Below are positions 1 through 12,695 of a stretch of 64,000 nt of DNA, in pieces. The position numbers and the translations under genes were made by a program. This stretch comes from Cunninghamella blakesleeana (lineage: Eukaryota; Mucoromycota; Mucoromycetes; Mucorales; Cunninghamellaceae), in assembly GCA_017871115.1 (NCBI GenBank), contig JAFCIZ010000007.1, positions 1,240,001 through 1,304,000 on the forward strand. Direction: 5' to 3'. Numbering within the stretch: position 1 is the first letter of the stretch; every line of letters begins with the position of its first letter. Under the pieces are notes generated by a model. That model ran no database searches. It worked only from the letters and a program-made list of their open reading frames with translations, and was not told the DNA's origin.

Positions 1-270
1 CTGATTGGAGGATTTATCGGTATTCTATTGATTAGATATGAGAGTGTGTCTGATGCTATTTGTGGATAAATGGATAGTTTTGTATGCATATTGAGACATT
101 GAATTACATGTTTACGAGAAAGGGGATAATGATTACTAATACAAGGTTTAGTTTTACCGCGGGGTAGCCATCCAATTTTCCAACGTATTAGTCTACTTCT
201 GATTTTATTATTCATAGGATGATATAGTTTAGGGTCTATTGTTATTTTAGGTTTACAACTTTATAATAAT
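1..270. other. AT-rich noncoding sequence
   Basis: No open frame, RNA gene or repeat is recognised before the solo LTR that begins at 271. Confidence 0.5.
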
Positions 271-678
271 TGTTGAATTTATCAATTAAAAATTATACAA
301 AAAATTAAAAACAAAGAAATATTGTGAAACTTTTGGTTAACCTTTATTCAAATGTAAAAGACAAGGGTTGTATTTATACCTTTTAGTGGATTGGTGACAC
401 TGGGCTTAGTTTATAGTTATATAATATGAAAATAGAATTATAAAGTTATCTAGTAAAGGTAACGTGAATTAGAATGGAGTTTAAAGTGTGTCTATGGTAA
501 TGGATCTGCGGGATTAGAAGATTTAAAGTTATAGCAATGCATAAGCTAATAGGAATAGATCATTTTGTATCAGGTACATAGTAGTGATTTTATAATAAAT
601 ATCAAATATTTCATGTGTATTATAAGTGTATTATAATTATGAAGTCATTTAATATTGTTATTTTATGGTAAATACAAC
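271..678 (-). repeat. Solo LTR of the D chromovirus family
   Basis: The reverse complement matches the two 408-bp LTRs of element D (18746-19153 and 24229-24636) nearly end to end. It begins with TGTTGAATTT, the complement of the LTR 3' end, and finishes at GGTAAATACAAC, the complement of the LTR 5' end. There is no internal coding sequence, so it is a solo LTR. The 5-bp flanks (ATAAT and GTATG) do not match, and the last base of the terminal repeat is changed, which indicates an old insertion. Confidence 0.85.
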
Positions 679-2490
679 TGTATGATACATTTGTTTTGAG
701 TGTTTTCCGTTTTTTTATTTGTTGTTTGTCGCATGTTATAATTGCCAGTCCGTACACCAATTGTAATCTAATGGATTGTTGATACATTCTACTGCAATTA
801 AGCCTACTAAACCCATCACAGTTGAAGCCTGTCGTATCAGGCTATCTATCTTATAACAAACAAACATATTATTATGATTATATAATAATAAATAGTATAA
901 AGTAAAACAATGATAATGATCGCCAAGTGCACTGAGATTAAATAAATAATTTTTTATTAAAATGAATAGCTATATTGAATAAGGGTTCGAATCTAACTCG
1001 TATATATTAATACATCAACATAGATAAGGACCAATTATAGATATTAAGGATAATTATGTAGTAATAAGCAAGATATAAGGAAGACTATCATACTGAAGTT
1101 ATAAATCGTATTGATTAATGTCACAATCATAAAAATGAAATATTATTTTATATAAATACCAGAGTAGAATTAGATTACTGTAACAATCTTTATCACTTAG
1201 TTTTTTTGTCTTCTTTCATTATATATAATGCTTTACCTATTTTATCTATTTCGTCTATTTTAACCATTTATCATATTTTTTAATATCTTCTATTCTTCTA
1301 GTTTAACTAGCTATTCTAATATAGTGAAACAATACTTAATTAAAGGAATATATTTTCATTCGAAATAATGGATAACTTCTCGTACTAAAAGGGTTATTTT
1401 ATTTGGCGAGTCGCCCGTAAGTGACTCACTAGCCTAATAATGGTTTATGAAACAAATTAAATATTAAACAGATGCAGTTTTTAGTGCACATTTCCAAAAA
1501 CGAAGTAAATTAAATAAATCGAAGCATATACACAAAAGTAGCTTCTCACAATCTTACAACTAAAGGACTTCACAACAGCCATAGCTAAACATCAGCTATT
1601 TCTAGTTTAATCTTAGACGATAGTAATATTATTATGTGCGTGCCACTTTTATATTTACTAACAGAAGAAATGATAAACTAATTAAGGGCATCAACCAGAG
1701 TCTTCTACCTTATATGGATATTCATAATGTCCAGCTTTACAGATATATGTTTATAAATTATTTTATGGATTCTGGTATTGGTACAGAATACTAATTAATG
1801 GGATTCTTTTACAGTATATTTTTCGTTAAATAAAACTAGCTGAAGGCTTTAACTGTAAGTAGCTTGAATCAATGAATCGTTTTTTTTTTTTTGTTTAATT
1901 CCTATTCAAGATGTCCATTTAGAACTCTCTATTTGATCTTTTATTTCCTGAAGCGGTAGAATATGAATTTCCCCCCCCCCAAAGAATTTATAAGGAATCT
2001 ACGATACCAAAGGTATTTACAAAAACACCACTGTATTATTTCTATTTGTGGCATTATAATATTTTGTACCTGATAAGCTCATTCGTCCATCAAATTTAAA
2101 TTCATTGCAAAAATTAAATACAGTTTAAATAGCCAACGTTATTTTTATTTCTAATTACATTATAATTTTTCCTGCTAGATTCGGATCATACTTTCAACTA
2201 GGATGTGTGATCTTTTAAATTGCATTAATATTTTTTTTTCCAAAATAAAAAAATTATAAGTCATAATGCAAAAAAATTAAAAAAGGCTAGTATAATCCAT
2301 ATTATACACATAAAAAAACATATGCACATTTTAGACATATTGTTAGTGAAATAAAGCTAATTTTAGCTGATATAAGCCTGTCATTTTTTATTGGAAAAGT
2401 TTAGCTGTGTAACTTAAAATGATAAAGCAGGTGCTTTAAATAGCGAAAAAAAATTTTTTTTTTTTTTTGGCGCTGCTCTTTTTATTTCTC
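679..2490. other. Long AT-rich intergenic region
   Basis: I see no gene here. It holds homopolymer runs, including a run of ten C at about 1971-1980 and several T tracts, the last directly upstream of the next gene at 2450-2468. A small island near 1400-1425 contains a GAGTC/GACTC inverted repeat but no other recognisable structure. Confidence 0.5.
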
Positions 2491-3548
2491 ATGTTTTATC
2501 GAATAGCTTTACGACCTTTAATTGCTCGTATTTATTTAAATCAAGTAAATAATGGCTCAATCAATTTAATGCCATCATTAATTCAACACCAAAGTAAAAA
2601 TGATTTTATGCATACAAGAAGCTATGCAAAGAAAAGCAACAAAAAAAAGGCTGCCCCATCCATGAATGATAATAATTCTGAAGAATTACTATTTGACGAT
2701 AAGATTATCGATGTTAAATTCAACAATGTTATTAATTCCTTGAAAGAACAATTTAAAACTCTTCGTGTTGGTCGTGCTAATCCAGGTAATTGAACAACAA
2801 TAAACTAGCCACAGTTAATATTAGTTGATTAATTTGTGTTTTATTTTAATAGCTTTGTTAGACACTGTTCGAGTACAAATTGACGATTCGACTATTCCTT
2901 TGCGTGAATTATCACAAATCACAATTCGCGACCCACAAACATTGTTGGTATCCGTACATGATAACGAGGTAGCATATATTAAAGTATCATGGTATCTATT
3001 TCATTGATATAAACTCACAAATATTTTATTAATGCTCAATACCTATTTAATTCTAGTTTCAAGTTGCCGTTGAAAAGAGCATCCGCGAAGCAGGATTAAA
3101 TTTAAATCCTGTAGTAGAAAGTAAATTTATCAGGGTTCCTATTCCTAAGTACGTTCAAACATCTAATTTAATTTAACGTCGATATGTATTAATCTATAAA
3201 CCAAATAATATAATATCATTAAATTTTTAGAGCAACTAAAGAAACAAAAGACAAATTGACTAAAATAGCAAGTCAAACCGCAGAACAATTGAAGTCTCGT
3301 GTTCGACTTGTCCGACAAGATGGCATGAAACAGTTAAAAATTGATGCAAAGTCTCAATCGAAAGATGATATTAAAAAAATGGAAAAATTAGTAAGCATTT
3401 CGAGTAAAATAAAAACGATATCATCAACTTCTATTTAATTTAACTTTATTTTGCATATTTTATTTTTTAGATCCAAACAATGACTGATAAATACAATAAG
3501 GAAATAGATGATTTGCTAAAATCAAAACTCAAAGAAATCCAGTCATAG
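2491..3548 (+). CDS. RRF1: Mitochondrial ribosome recycling factor
   Basis: Five exons: 2491-2785, 2853-2968, 3057-3148, 3231-3390, 3471-3548; all phases agree and give 246 aa. RRF splits post-termination ribosomes together with elongation factor G. The conserved N-terminal core reads LRVGRANPG, then the RRF domain continues through VRVQIDDSTIPLRELSQ, the PIP stretch, and the long C-terminal helix (RVRLVRQDGMKQLK). About 65 residues precede the domain and are basic and Ser/Thr-rich with a hydrophobic start, consistent with mitochondrial import. The frame is open eight codons upstream of 2491 but without ATG, so the first ATG is taken. A T-run lies directly upstream. Confidence 0.92.
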
Positions 3549-3594
3549 ATTTTTTTTTCTTCCAATATATTTTATAAAATATATAATTAAATAA

Positions 3595-3810
3595 ATGTAT
3601 AGAACTTTTTTAAAATGCACTAAACTTGCACTTAATTCCAAAAATCGACAAATATATTTACAAAGAAGAATAAGACATAAATTCGAAGTATACAAGAAAG
3701 AAAAAGATTATACAAAATTAATAGATTGGGAACGCAAATGTAAAATTCACTCTAAAATAAACAATACAAATATAATCACATTAACTAATCTTATTTATAA
3801 TGATAGCTAA
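3595..3810 (+). CDS. Small LYR-motif-like protein
   Basis: A single-exon ORF of 71 aa, 46 bp downstream of the RRF stop on the same strand. It opens with MYRTFLK, a variant of the L-Y-R motif with a following Phe, and has a basic helical stretch (RRIRHKFEVYKK). Members of the LYR family are small matrix adaptors that deliver Fe-S clusters or hold assembly factors of respiratory complexes through the acyl carrier protein. The family match rests on the motif and size only; a specific member is not assigned. Its stop overlaps the ATG of the next ORF by 11 bases. Confidence 0.5.
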   Translation: MYRTFLKCTKLALNSKNRQIYLQRRIRHKFEVYKKEKDYTKLIDWERKCKIHSKINNTNIITLTNLIYNDS

Positions 3811-3970
3811 AAACACTTTGGAATTATTTATTCTTGCTTCCAAAAGAGATGGAATAGAAAATTGTGTTATACGTAATCTTGCAGAATTCGAATTTTCTCA
3901 AGAAAAGCGTAATTATAAGTATGTGTAATAAGTACAAGTGCTTATGAATAAAATTGATTATTCAAAGCGT

Positions 3971-4002
<32 letters not shown>

Positions 4003-4127
4003 GTTTTAGGGCCCCATTTCAAAAACAAAAACTTACTAGCGATGTTAGGCAACTGCATGTGCAAATGGATTGCGACCTACAAATAGTAATTGATATGTTA
4101 AATGAAGAACTTGATCTTTGTTTATAA
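3800..4127 (+). CDS. Small hypothetical protein, two exons
   Basis: Exons 3800-3918 and 4010-4127 give 78 aa. The intron has GT at 3919 and a TTTTAG acceptor, with an ATT microsatellite inside it, and the frame continues across the join. The product is charged and probably helical, with no signal peptide or membrane segment. I do not recognise the family. Its start codon overlaps the stop of the preceding LYR-like ORF in the -1 frame, so the two may be read from one transcript. It could also be the 3' part of a differently spliced single gene. Confidence 0.5.
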
Positions 4128-4578
4128 ATATGTTTATTTCCTCATTATTTCAAAAATATTTTTATTTTTATTTTATTTTATTCATTATATAAAAGCTCAA
4201 AAATAAAAAGTGAACAAATATATTAATGCAATAGGAAGAAGAATGAGTATGAAACAAAAGGTATTTCTAAAGTATATTGCATTTAATCTTATACAATATA
4301 TTATAGTCATCTTTTAATAAAACTATAAATAAATAAAAAAGGAAGTTAGCATTGTATTCTAGACTGGGATATGAACAAAAAACATTGGTTTGGCTACTTT
4401 TTGAAGATTCTAAAAGTTTTTATTATATTAATAAACAGTAAAAAAGTAATAACATGAATTAAACAAAGTTATATATTATTAAATCGCATCAATTATGTAT
4501 GTAAGTAATAAGTAAAAATAAAAGTATTAAACGTAAGAATGAATTGAAAGGTATTATTATATGACAATTAAATAAAAA
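4128..4578. other. Convergent intergenic spacer
   Basis: AT-rich sequence between the 3' ends of the small + strand ORFs and ERG1. No gene or structured repeat is seen; it should carry both 3' untranslated regions. Confidence 0.5.
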
Positions 4579-6596
<2,018 letters not shown>

Positions 6597-6822
6597 GTTT
6601 AATTATGCGTAGCTGTATATATATATTTTTATGTATATGTATATGTATATATAAATATATTAATAGGTGTAATTGTATATATATTAACAATATAATATAA
6701 AATAATTATTGATTAATGTCAATGATAGATGATAGTATAAATATATATACTTGAAAAAAAGAGAAAAAGAAAAGGAACTCGAAAAGGAAAAAAATTTTAA
6801 TAACTCAGTTTTTTTTTTTTTT

Positions 6823-6828
6823 CACGTG
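6823..6828. promoter_or_regulatory. Candidate E-box upstream of ERG1
   Basis: CACGTG follows a T tract about 230 bp upstream of the ERG1 start. Fungal sterol genes are controlled by SREBP-type bHLH factors that can bind E-box-like sites, so this is a plausible sterol-response element. Only the hexamer and its position support this. Confidence 0.3.
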
Positions 6829-8915
6829 CTCCCATCAAAATTGTACTGAATTTGAATTAAAAAATCATACGTTTAAAACTTTATTATACACTTTTTCATA
6901 AACTGGTAGAATTATACGTTTAAAATAATAGTCAATATTATGCTATATGTATGCATATAGTCTTTTTTATTAATATTAGCAGTAGCAGTATCAATACTAA
7001 AACAATAGTAACGAACTGTTATAAAAATCGCATGATATTTTTTTATTACCAAGAAATCAGCGGGGTCTGTCACCGAAGGTAACTTTAAAAATATCATCTC
7101 ATTTTTTCATCATTATTACATTGATAAATATTTATTTTCTAATGAATCAAATATAAAAAAAATATAAAATAATATATTGACTTCTGTTTTATAGACTATA
7201 TATGTATATATATACATTTCCGCATTAAATTATCGTCGTCTTTATAAATCACTCTTTGTTTTTGGTAATATTAACGGTTCCATAAGATTCCAATTTTATT
7301 TTTAAGTTGCACCACAAATTAAGGTTTAAAAAAGAACATATATTAACGAAAGTTTTGTTTATCAAATAATAAAAAACCGAGTATTCAAATTGGAAAGGTA
7401 AATAGCATTGAAGATGTAGACGACGTTAATTGGAAGCATATTGAGATATTTACTCGACTGATTGTATCATTATTTTTACAAAGACACAGCTGTATATGTT
7501 CATCTTCTGAACTTAAATGACAGAGTTTCTTCCATAATTTGTTTGCTAATAATTCAAACATAGAATTACCAACGGAATTATCATAGATATAAACTATTTT
7601 TTTTTTTTTGTTGAATTCTATAGTGAATTTGTATAGATTATTTTATAAAAATGTTCAAAAGGATTATCCATACATATTATGATCACTCTTGAACCTATAT
7701 TGCTGTAATCTATTGCAAGGTATTCGATATATAAAAAATAAACTAAATATTGAAATTACATGTATCGCACAAAATTTTTTAGGATTAGCTTATCACCAAA
7801 ACTTTAACTAATTAATCAGCCAGTTCGATCTATTATTATTTTTGGCCACTTCCTACCAATATTGTCACCAATAATCATCTCTTTTTCTGCTTATCTTATC
7901 ATTTAAAACAAGAGGGATTCTTATGTACCATCATCTGTATGGTTTGTTTGCTATAATACATAATACTACCTTCCCATATTTTGATATTTCAATAAACATT
8001 TACTAATATTGGTTCCATAACATACGGATAATCTCTCCTAAAATTCTTTATCAATAAATTTGTTTGGTTTGCTATAATATAATGCATGAAAAATCTATGT
8101 TTCTTCTTCCATAAACATGAATTCATTGGTCGAATAAAGAACAAATCACTAGAACCCCACCTTTTTACTATTTAATATCATCAGGATAAAATATTAGTGA
8201 ATGACTAGTGCTGTGCGAACAATCGAGTATTTCGAAAATTGTATTTTTTTTTTTCAATTGTTCCAGTATGATAAGTTCATACTTACAGTATACAATAATT
8301 CATGTCTTTTAATATATATTTATATCTGGCGCAAATTTTTCATACGTTGAAGAGGGTGATTATTTGATTTTATTACATTAAAGTCCGAATTCGATTTTAT
8401 ATCACCACTGTTAAATAATTCTACCATTTTTTCCATATAATTTCATTATTTTTCAAATGAAGTTAAGAAACGAAAGTTAATTGGTTGAAAACGATTTGAT
8501 ACCACTATAATCTTAACCACAAACTAACTCAACTAGTAACCGGTTACTTTTAACTCAGTTAATATGTTGTGAATTCTCCCTTTAGAGTTGCATCTGTTGA
8601 CATACATTTAGCTGTATATACTATAAATATAAAAAAACATGATTTTCATACAAATAAACACCATCATCAAAATACACACCATGATAAATTGCTTAAAATT
8701 CATGTAAAAGTAAAAAAAATTGCCTCATTAATCGGTTAGGCGTCAAAGGATCCTTTTTTGGCACATACATTAAGAAAATAAGAAATAATATTTGAAGAAA
8801 GCTTTGGTAGAACAATCAAATACTATAGTTCGAAACAAATAAGGCAAAAAACCTTTCAAAAAGGCACAGCTGTTTATGAAGTACCTATCAAATGTTTTAA
8901 AGATATTATAGATAT
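6829..8915. other. AT-rich intergenic region, no gene seen
   Basis: Only short chance ORFs occur. There are T tracts and scattered decayed-looking sequence but no recognisable coding or RNA gene. The retrotransposon block begins at its right edge. Confidence 0.5.
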
Positions 8916-9250
8916 TGTTGAATTTATCAAGTTAAATTTAAAAGTATAAAAAGAAAATACTGTGAAACTTTTGGTTAATCTTTATCCAAACGTTTAAAAC
9001 AAGTGTTATATTTATAATTTTTGGTAGATTAGTGACAATAGGGTTAATTTATATACTATATAGTATGAAATAGAATTATAGAGTTGTCTGGTGAAGATAA
9101 CATGGATTAGAATGGAGTTTAAAGTATATATATGGGGATGGATCTGCGGGATTAGAATATTCAAAGTTATAATATAGGATGAGCTAACGCGAATATTCAT
9201 TTCATATTAGGTGCACAATAGTGATTTTATAATAAATATTAAATACTTCA
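8916..9250 (-). repeat. Truncated, diverged solo LTR of the D family
   Basis: Reverse complement of the D LTR, starting with TGTTGAATTT and continuing to ATACTTCATG, where the last 75 or so bases are missing. It differs from the LTRs of element D at many positions and is therefore an older copy. It stops exactly where the next LTR begins, so that LTR either inserted into it or was joined to it by recombination. Confidence 0.8.
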
Positions 9251-9888
9251 TGGAAGTAACGCCCAAGTAGATGAAGCTAGCGATGCTTATATTTTAACCT
9301 CTGACCCACCCTTTGACCAGCAATCTTTGTCCAACGACCTATCCCTTATTTTCTCTAAAAATAGACTTTGTTTTAATGTAAAAAGGATAGAACATGTTTT
9401 CTTTATTTATTTATTTTTTTCATTAAATTTTTAAATAATACTTTATATAATAAATATTTTATTTGTCCAAACCAATTTTTATTTTTATTTTATTTTAACT
9501 TTATATTAATTTCTTAATTGAAATCATTTTTATTACTATAACAAATATATTTTATTTCTTAAGTGAAATCTCTTTTTATTTATATACAACATATATAAAC
9601 TTTTATATTTTATTTTTAATTTTATTATTACTTTATTTGATTATTACTCTTTTTATATAATAATCTATTCCCTGACTTTTAAATTCATTTGCATATACTT
9701 TTGAATTTATTTAAATATTTTATTTTATTTTATCTTTTTAATTTTTTTACTTTTATATTATATTAAGTCGTTCTACTTATAAAACAAGAACTGGTGCTCA
9801 CTGGAAACTCTTATTTATAATTAATATAAATACAAATTCTCTTATTTTATTTTAACAAAAATAACTCTTACCAAAAACACACACAACA
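9251..9888 (+). repeat. Solo LTR1, related to the LTR of element B
   Basis: The start aligns with the B LTR start (CGCCCAAGTAGATGA against CGTCCAAGCGGATGA), and from about 9430 it is nearly identical to 17820-18282, including TATAAAACAAG, the TGGTGCTCACTGG motif and the ACACACAACA end. It is followed by CTAT, but no CTAT lies on the left, so its left flank was probably replaced by recombination. Confidence 0.75.
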
Positions 9889-9900
9889 CTATAAAACTAT

Positions 9901-10610
9901 TGTTGCGCGATGGATCCGCTTAGATCAATTCAAAAGCCGATCTTAAAACTTTAATTGGTTAAAATAATTGTCTACAATTATTTTACCTCCTGAGATATTT
10001 TTTCACACTTTTTCAATCATATTTATTAACAAATTTTATATTATTTTTGTTAGTTTTTGACATTTTTTACATCAATTCTATTAACAAAATCTATATTCTT
10101 TTTATTAATTTTTCACACTTTTAATGTCTTATTTGACATTAAATATTTTTTCTTATATTTATTTTTTTATATAAATACTCGACCTTTTTCTTTTCTTTTT
10201 GAAAAACTTCAGTTAATTTGAAATAAAGATTTTTATATATTAAATTCTCTTAACTCATCTTTTTAGCTAAAGATTATATTTATTTTATATTAATATTGTT
10301 GATTACTATCCAATATTACTTTATATTATTTTATTATAATAATCGTTGATCTTTATCCGATATTATATTTATTTTATTTTATTTTTACTTTGTCTATATA
10401 ATTGTTGATCTTTATCCAATTATATAATTTATTTTATTTTATTTTATTATTTTAATTTTATTTTAAATTATCAATCTAAACTAAGTTGTATCTACTTATA
10501 AAACAAGATACTGGTGCTCACTGACAACTAAACTAAACTACAAAACTAACTACTTTCCAAAACTATAAAAGGAAATTCTATTTTTCAAACAACCAAAAAT
10601 TTACACAACA
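9901..10610 (+). repeat. Solo LTR2, chimeric relative of the LTR of element C
   Basis: A 710-bp LTR starting TGTTGCGCG and ending TTACACAACA, with CTAT on both sides (9897-9900 and 10611-10614). Its 3' 400 bp match the LTR of element C closely, whereas its 5' 300 bp are unrelated to that LTR. Perfect 4-bp flanks show that it is a clean solo LTR left after an intact insertion. Confidence 0.85.
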
Positions 10611-10614
10611 CTAT

Positions 10615-11450
10615 TGTTAGCAATAACGCTCTCTGATTTTTCTTTCCTTTTTTGGATTGGCTTTGTGCTACTGGTGCAAAAACACCAAGGTGCAAAAACA
10701 CCAAGGTGCAAAAACACCAAAGGTGCAAAAACACCAAAGGTGCAAAAACACCAAAGGTGCAAAAACACCAAAGGTGCAAAAACACCAAAGGTGCAAAAAC
10801 ACCAAAGGTGCAAAAACACCAAAGGTGCAAAAACACCAAAGGTGCAAAAACACCAAAGGTGCAAAAACACCAAGGTGCTTTTGTTCCTTACCCGATCCTT
10901 ATAAATTTTAATTTTTTTTTTAAATATAAATAGAACCAATTTTTCTCTCTTTCTTTCTTTTAAATTGTCAAATTTTTATAATAAATTATTATCTATTAAA
11001 TAATTATTGAACTTGTCCACTTTATAAATCATATTTTATAATTTTAACTTATTTTACTTATAACTCATTCAAGTTACTGAATTTATCTATTTTTTATAAC
11101 AACCCATATTATTTTATTTTACATTTTTATATTTATTTACTTAAATATTTTTCAACCACTCAAATTTAAATTACTTTTTTTAAATTTTCTTATTATATTT
11201 ATTTTATATTGCGGTTACTGAAATCTCTCTTTAATCCTGCAATTATATTACACCTTTTAAAATTTTTATTTTTTTATTTCTTTATTTTTACTTTATTTTA
11301 TTTTATTTTTTTATTCCTTTATATTAAGTCGTTCTACTTATAAAACAGGAACTGGTGCTCACTGGAATTATATTATACATATCAAATATTACTTATAATA
11401 CTCATTCCTCATTTCAACAAAATAAATCTTAAACAAAAACCCACACAACA
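10615..11450 (+). repeat. 5' LTR of element A
   Basis: TGTTAGC...ACACAACA, 836 bp. It contains the 17-bp tandem array, a TATAAAACAGG box, and the family motif TGGTGCTCACTGG about 100 bp before its end. Confidence 0.92.
10673..10873. repeat. 17-bp hairpin-forming tandem array in LTR A
   Basis: Twelve copies of GGTGCAAAAACACCAAA (the first two and the last lack one A). GGTG and CACC within each unit are complementary, so every unit can form a small stem-loop. The matching array in the 3' LTR (from about 16891) has six copies. Apparent ORFs on both strands here are products of the repeat and are not genes. Confidence 0.95.
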
Positions 11451-11454
11451 TATT

Positions 11455-11472
11455 TGGTGCTCACTGACGGGG
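11455..11472 (+). promoter_or_regulatory. Primer-binding site of element A
   Basis: TGGTGCTCACTGACGGGG begins four bases after the 5' LTR. It starts with TGG, as expected for the complement of a tRNA CCA end. The same 12-base core occurs after the 5' LTRs of B and C. The primer tRNA was not identified. Confidence 0.7.
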
Positions 11473-11576
11473 ATCTTTTCTACAAGCTTATACTTTCAAT
11501 AACTACTGGGAAAGATATTCATTCTATATAAACTACTAAACAATAATCAAGCAAACTGAAAATAATTAATTATAGG

Positions 11577-12656
11577 ATGTCTTACGATTATACCGTGTTG
11601 GCTCAAAAACAACCATTCATGGACTTCAAACCTCAACTTATTCCTTTTTCTGGTGGTGAACGCGAAGACTTCCGTCACTTCAGACAAATTCTAGAAACAT
11701 TCTTGGAACTCTCTAACAATACTACAGATAGTAGAAAACTTGCTATATTGAAGATACAAGTCAGAAAATCGGCTAAAACTTATTTGGATTCGCTCAAAGA
11801 TCAATTTCAAGATAGTTTAACTTTTGATGTAGCGATGGATGCTTTAGAAGAAAAATTTGTAACTCCAGAACTACTTGAATCTTATAAGTTAATTCTTAAT
11901 GATATGCGTCAAGGTACTGATGAACATCCACGTGATTTTTATTCTAGGTTACAAGAAGTTGCGCGATTAGCAAAAAAAGATGACAAAGACATTGTATTGA
12001 TGCGTTTTCGTTATGGATTATTACCTGCCATCAGTAAACATTGTATTGAACATGGTTCCATTACTGAACAACAATGGTTGAAGTATGCAGAATCATGGTG
12101 GAATGCTAATAAGACTTATGGTATTACTCATAATTATTCTAGTACTGATGTACAATCGAACAATTATCCACTTGGAAATGTAAATTCTTTTACAATGATG
12201 GATTCTAGTCAACGTGCCATGGATTCTAAATCGTCTATTCATTCTGATCCAGTTGTAACATTATTAGAACGCTTAGTTACTAATATGGAAACCATGGAAA
12301 AGAAAATGAATGATAGAATGGAACAATTGAATCAATCGACTAAGAAACCTCTTAAAAATGATAACCTTACCAGTGATGATATTGTTAAAATAGTACGAAA
12401 TGAACTATCGAAATCTAATAGAAGTAATAACTATAATAATTACCATGGATCTCATAATTATGGACCATATAAAAATAACTATGGATCAAGACGTTATAAC
12501 AACCAACAATATAATCAAGATAATAATTATGATAATAATAATCATAATTATTTACCTAACCAACAACAACATCAACAACAATATTCACAACAACAAAATA
12601 CTCAACAATTAAATAATCAACAACAATATAATCAACAAACTCAATCAAAAAACTAG
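11577..12656 (+). CDS. Gag of element A
   Basis: Starts at an ATG 126 bases after the LTR; 359 aa. Residues about 15-190 form the retrotransposon capsid-type domain (LIPFSGGEREDFRHF, then FVTPELLESYKL and QGTDEHPRDFYSRLQEVARL). There is no CCHC zinc knuckle; residues about 285-359 are instead Asn/Gln/Tyr-rich and low in complexity. The ORF ends with Lys-Asn-stop, where the last two codons form the A_AAA_AAC frameshift heptamer. It is homologous to the Gag of element C and to the truncated gag of B. Confidence 0.88.
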   Translation: MSYDYTVLAQKQPFMDFKPQLIPFSGGEREDFRHFRQILETFLELSNNTTDSRKLAILKIQVRKSAKTYLDSLKDQFQDSLTFDVAMDALEEKFVTPELLESYKLILNDMRQGTDEHPRDFYSRLQEVARLAKKDDKDIVLMRFRYGLLPAISKHCIEHGSITEQQWLKYAESWWNANKTYGITHNYSSTDVQSNNYPLGNVNSFTMMDSSQRAMDSKSSIHSDPVVTLLERLVTNMETMEKKMNDRMEQLNQSTKKPLKNDNLTSDDIVKIVRNELSKSNRSNNYNNYHGSHNYGPYKNNYGSRRYNNQQYNQDNNYDNNNHNYLPNQQQHQQQYSQQQNTQQLNNQQQYNQQTQSKN

Positions 12657-12695
12657 ACAGGGCAATTGCATCTAATGGTCAATTGGCAGTCCCTG
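12647..12695 (+). promoter_or_regulatory. -1 ribosomal frameshift signal, gag-pol of element A
   Basis: The heptamer A_AAA_AAC (12647-12653) is in the correct phase and is followed immediately by the gag stop TAG. After a 4-base spacer comes a stem: CAGGG (12658-12662) pairs with CCCTG (12691-12695) and CAATTG (12663-12668) with CAATTG (12680-12685), leaving an 11-nt loop and a 5-nt bulge. Element C has the same heptamer, loop length and bulge length, with the outer pair changed from C-G to T-A. Confidence 0.85.

Noticed and set aside
261..690. Target duplication around the solo D LTR
   Set aside because: ATAAT and GTATG do not match, so none can be claimed.
915..1005. Possible tRNA: GGTTCGAATC near 984 with an A-box-like GATCGCCAAGTG upstream
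   Set aside because: The T stem and acceptor stem do not pair and no cloverleaf can be drawn; at best a decayed relic.
1395..1430. GAGTC/GACTC inverted repeat island as a transposon end or regulatory site
   Set aside because: No partner copy, no flanking duplication and no gene nearby; likely chance or unidentifiable relic.
10673..10873. Regular repeats as a CRISPR array
   Set aside because: Units are head to tail with no unique spacers, inside an LTR of a eukaryotic genome.
10585..10939. Several overlapping ORFs on both strands (FGVFAPLVFLHLWC-type repeats)
   Set aside because: They are translations of the 17-bp minisatellite in LTR A; length arises because 17 is not a multiple of 3 and no frame has stops.
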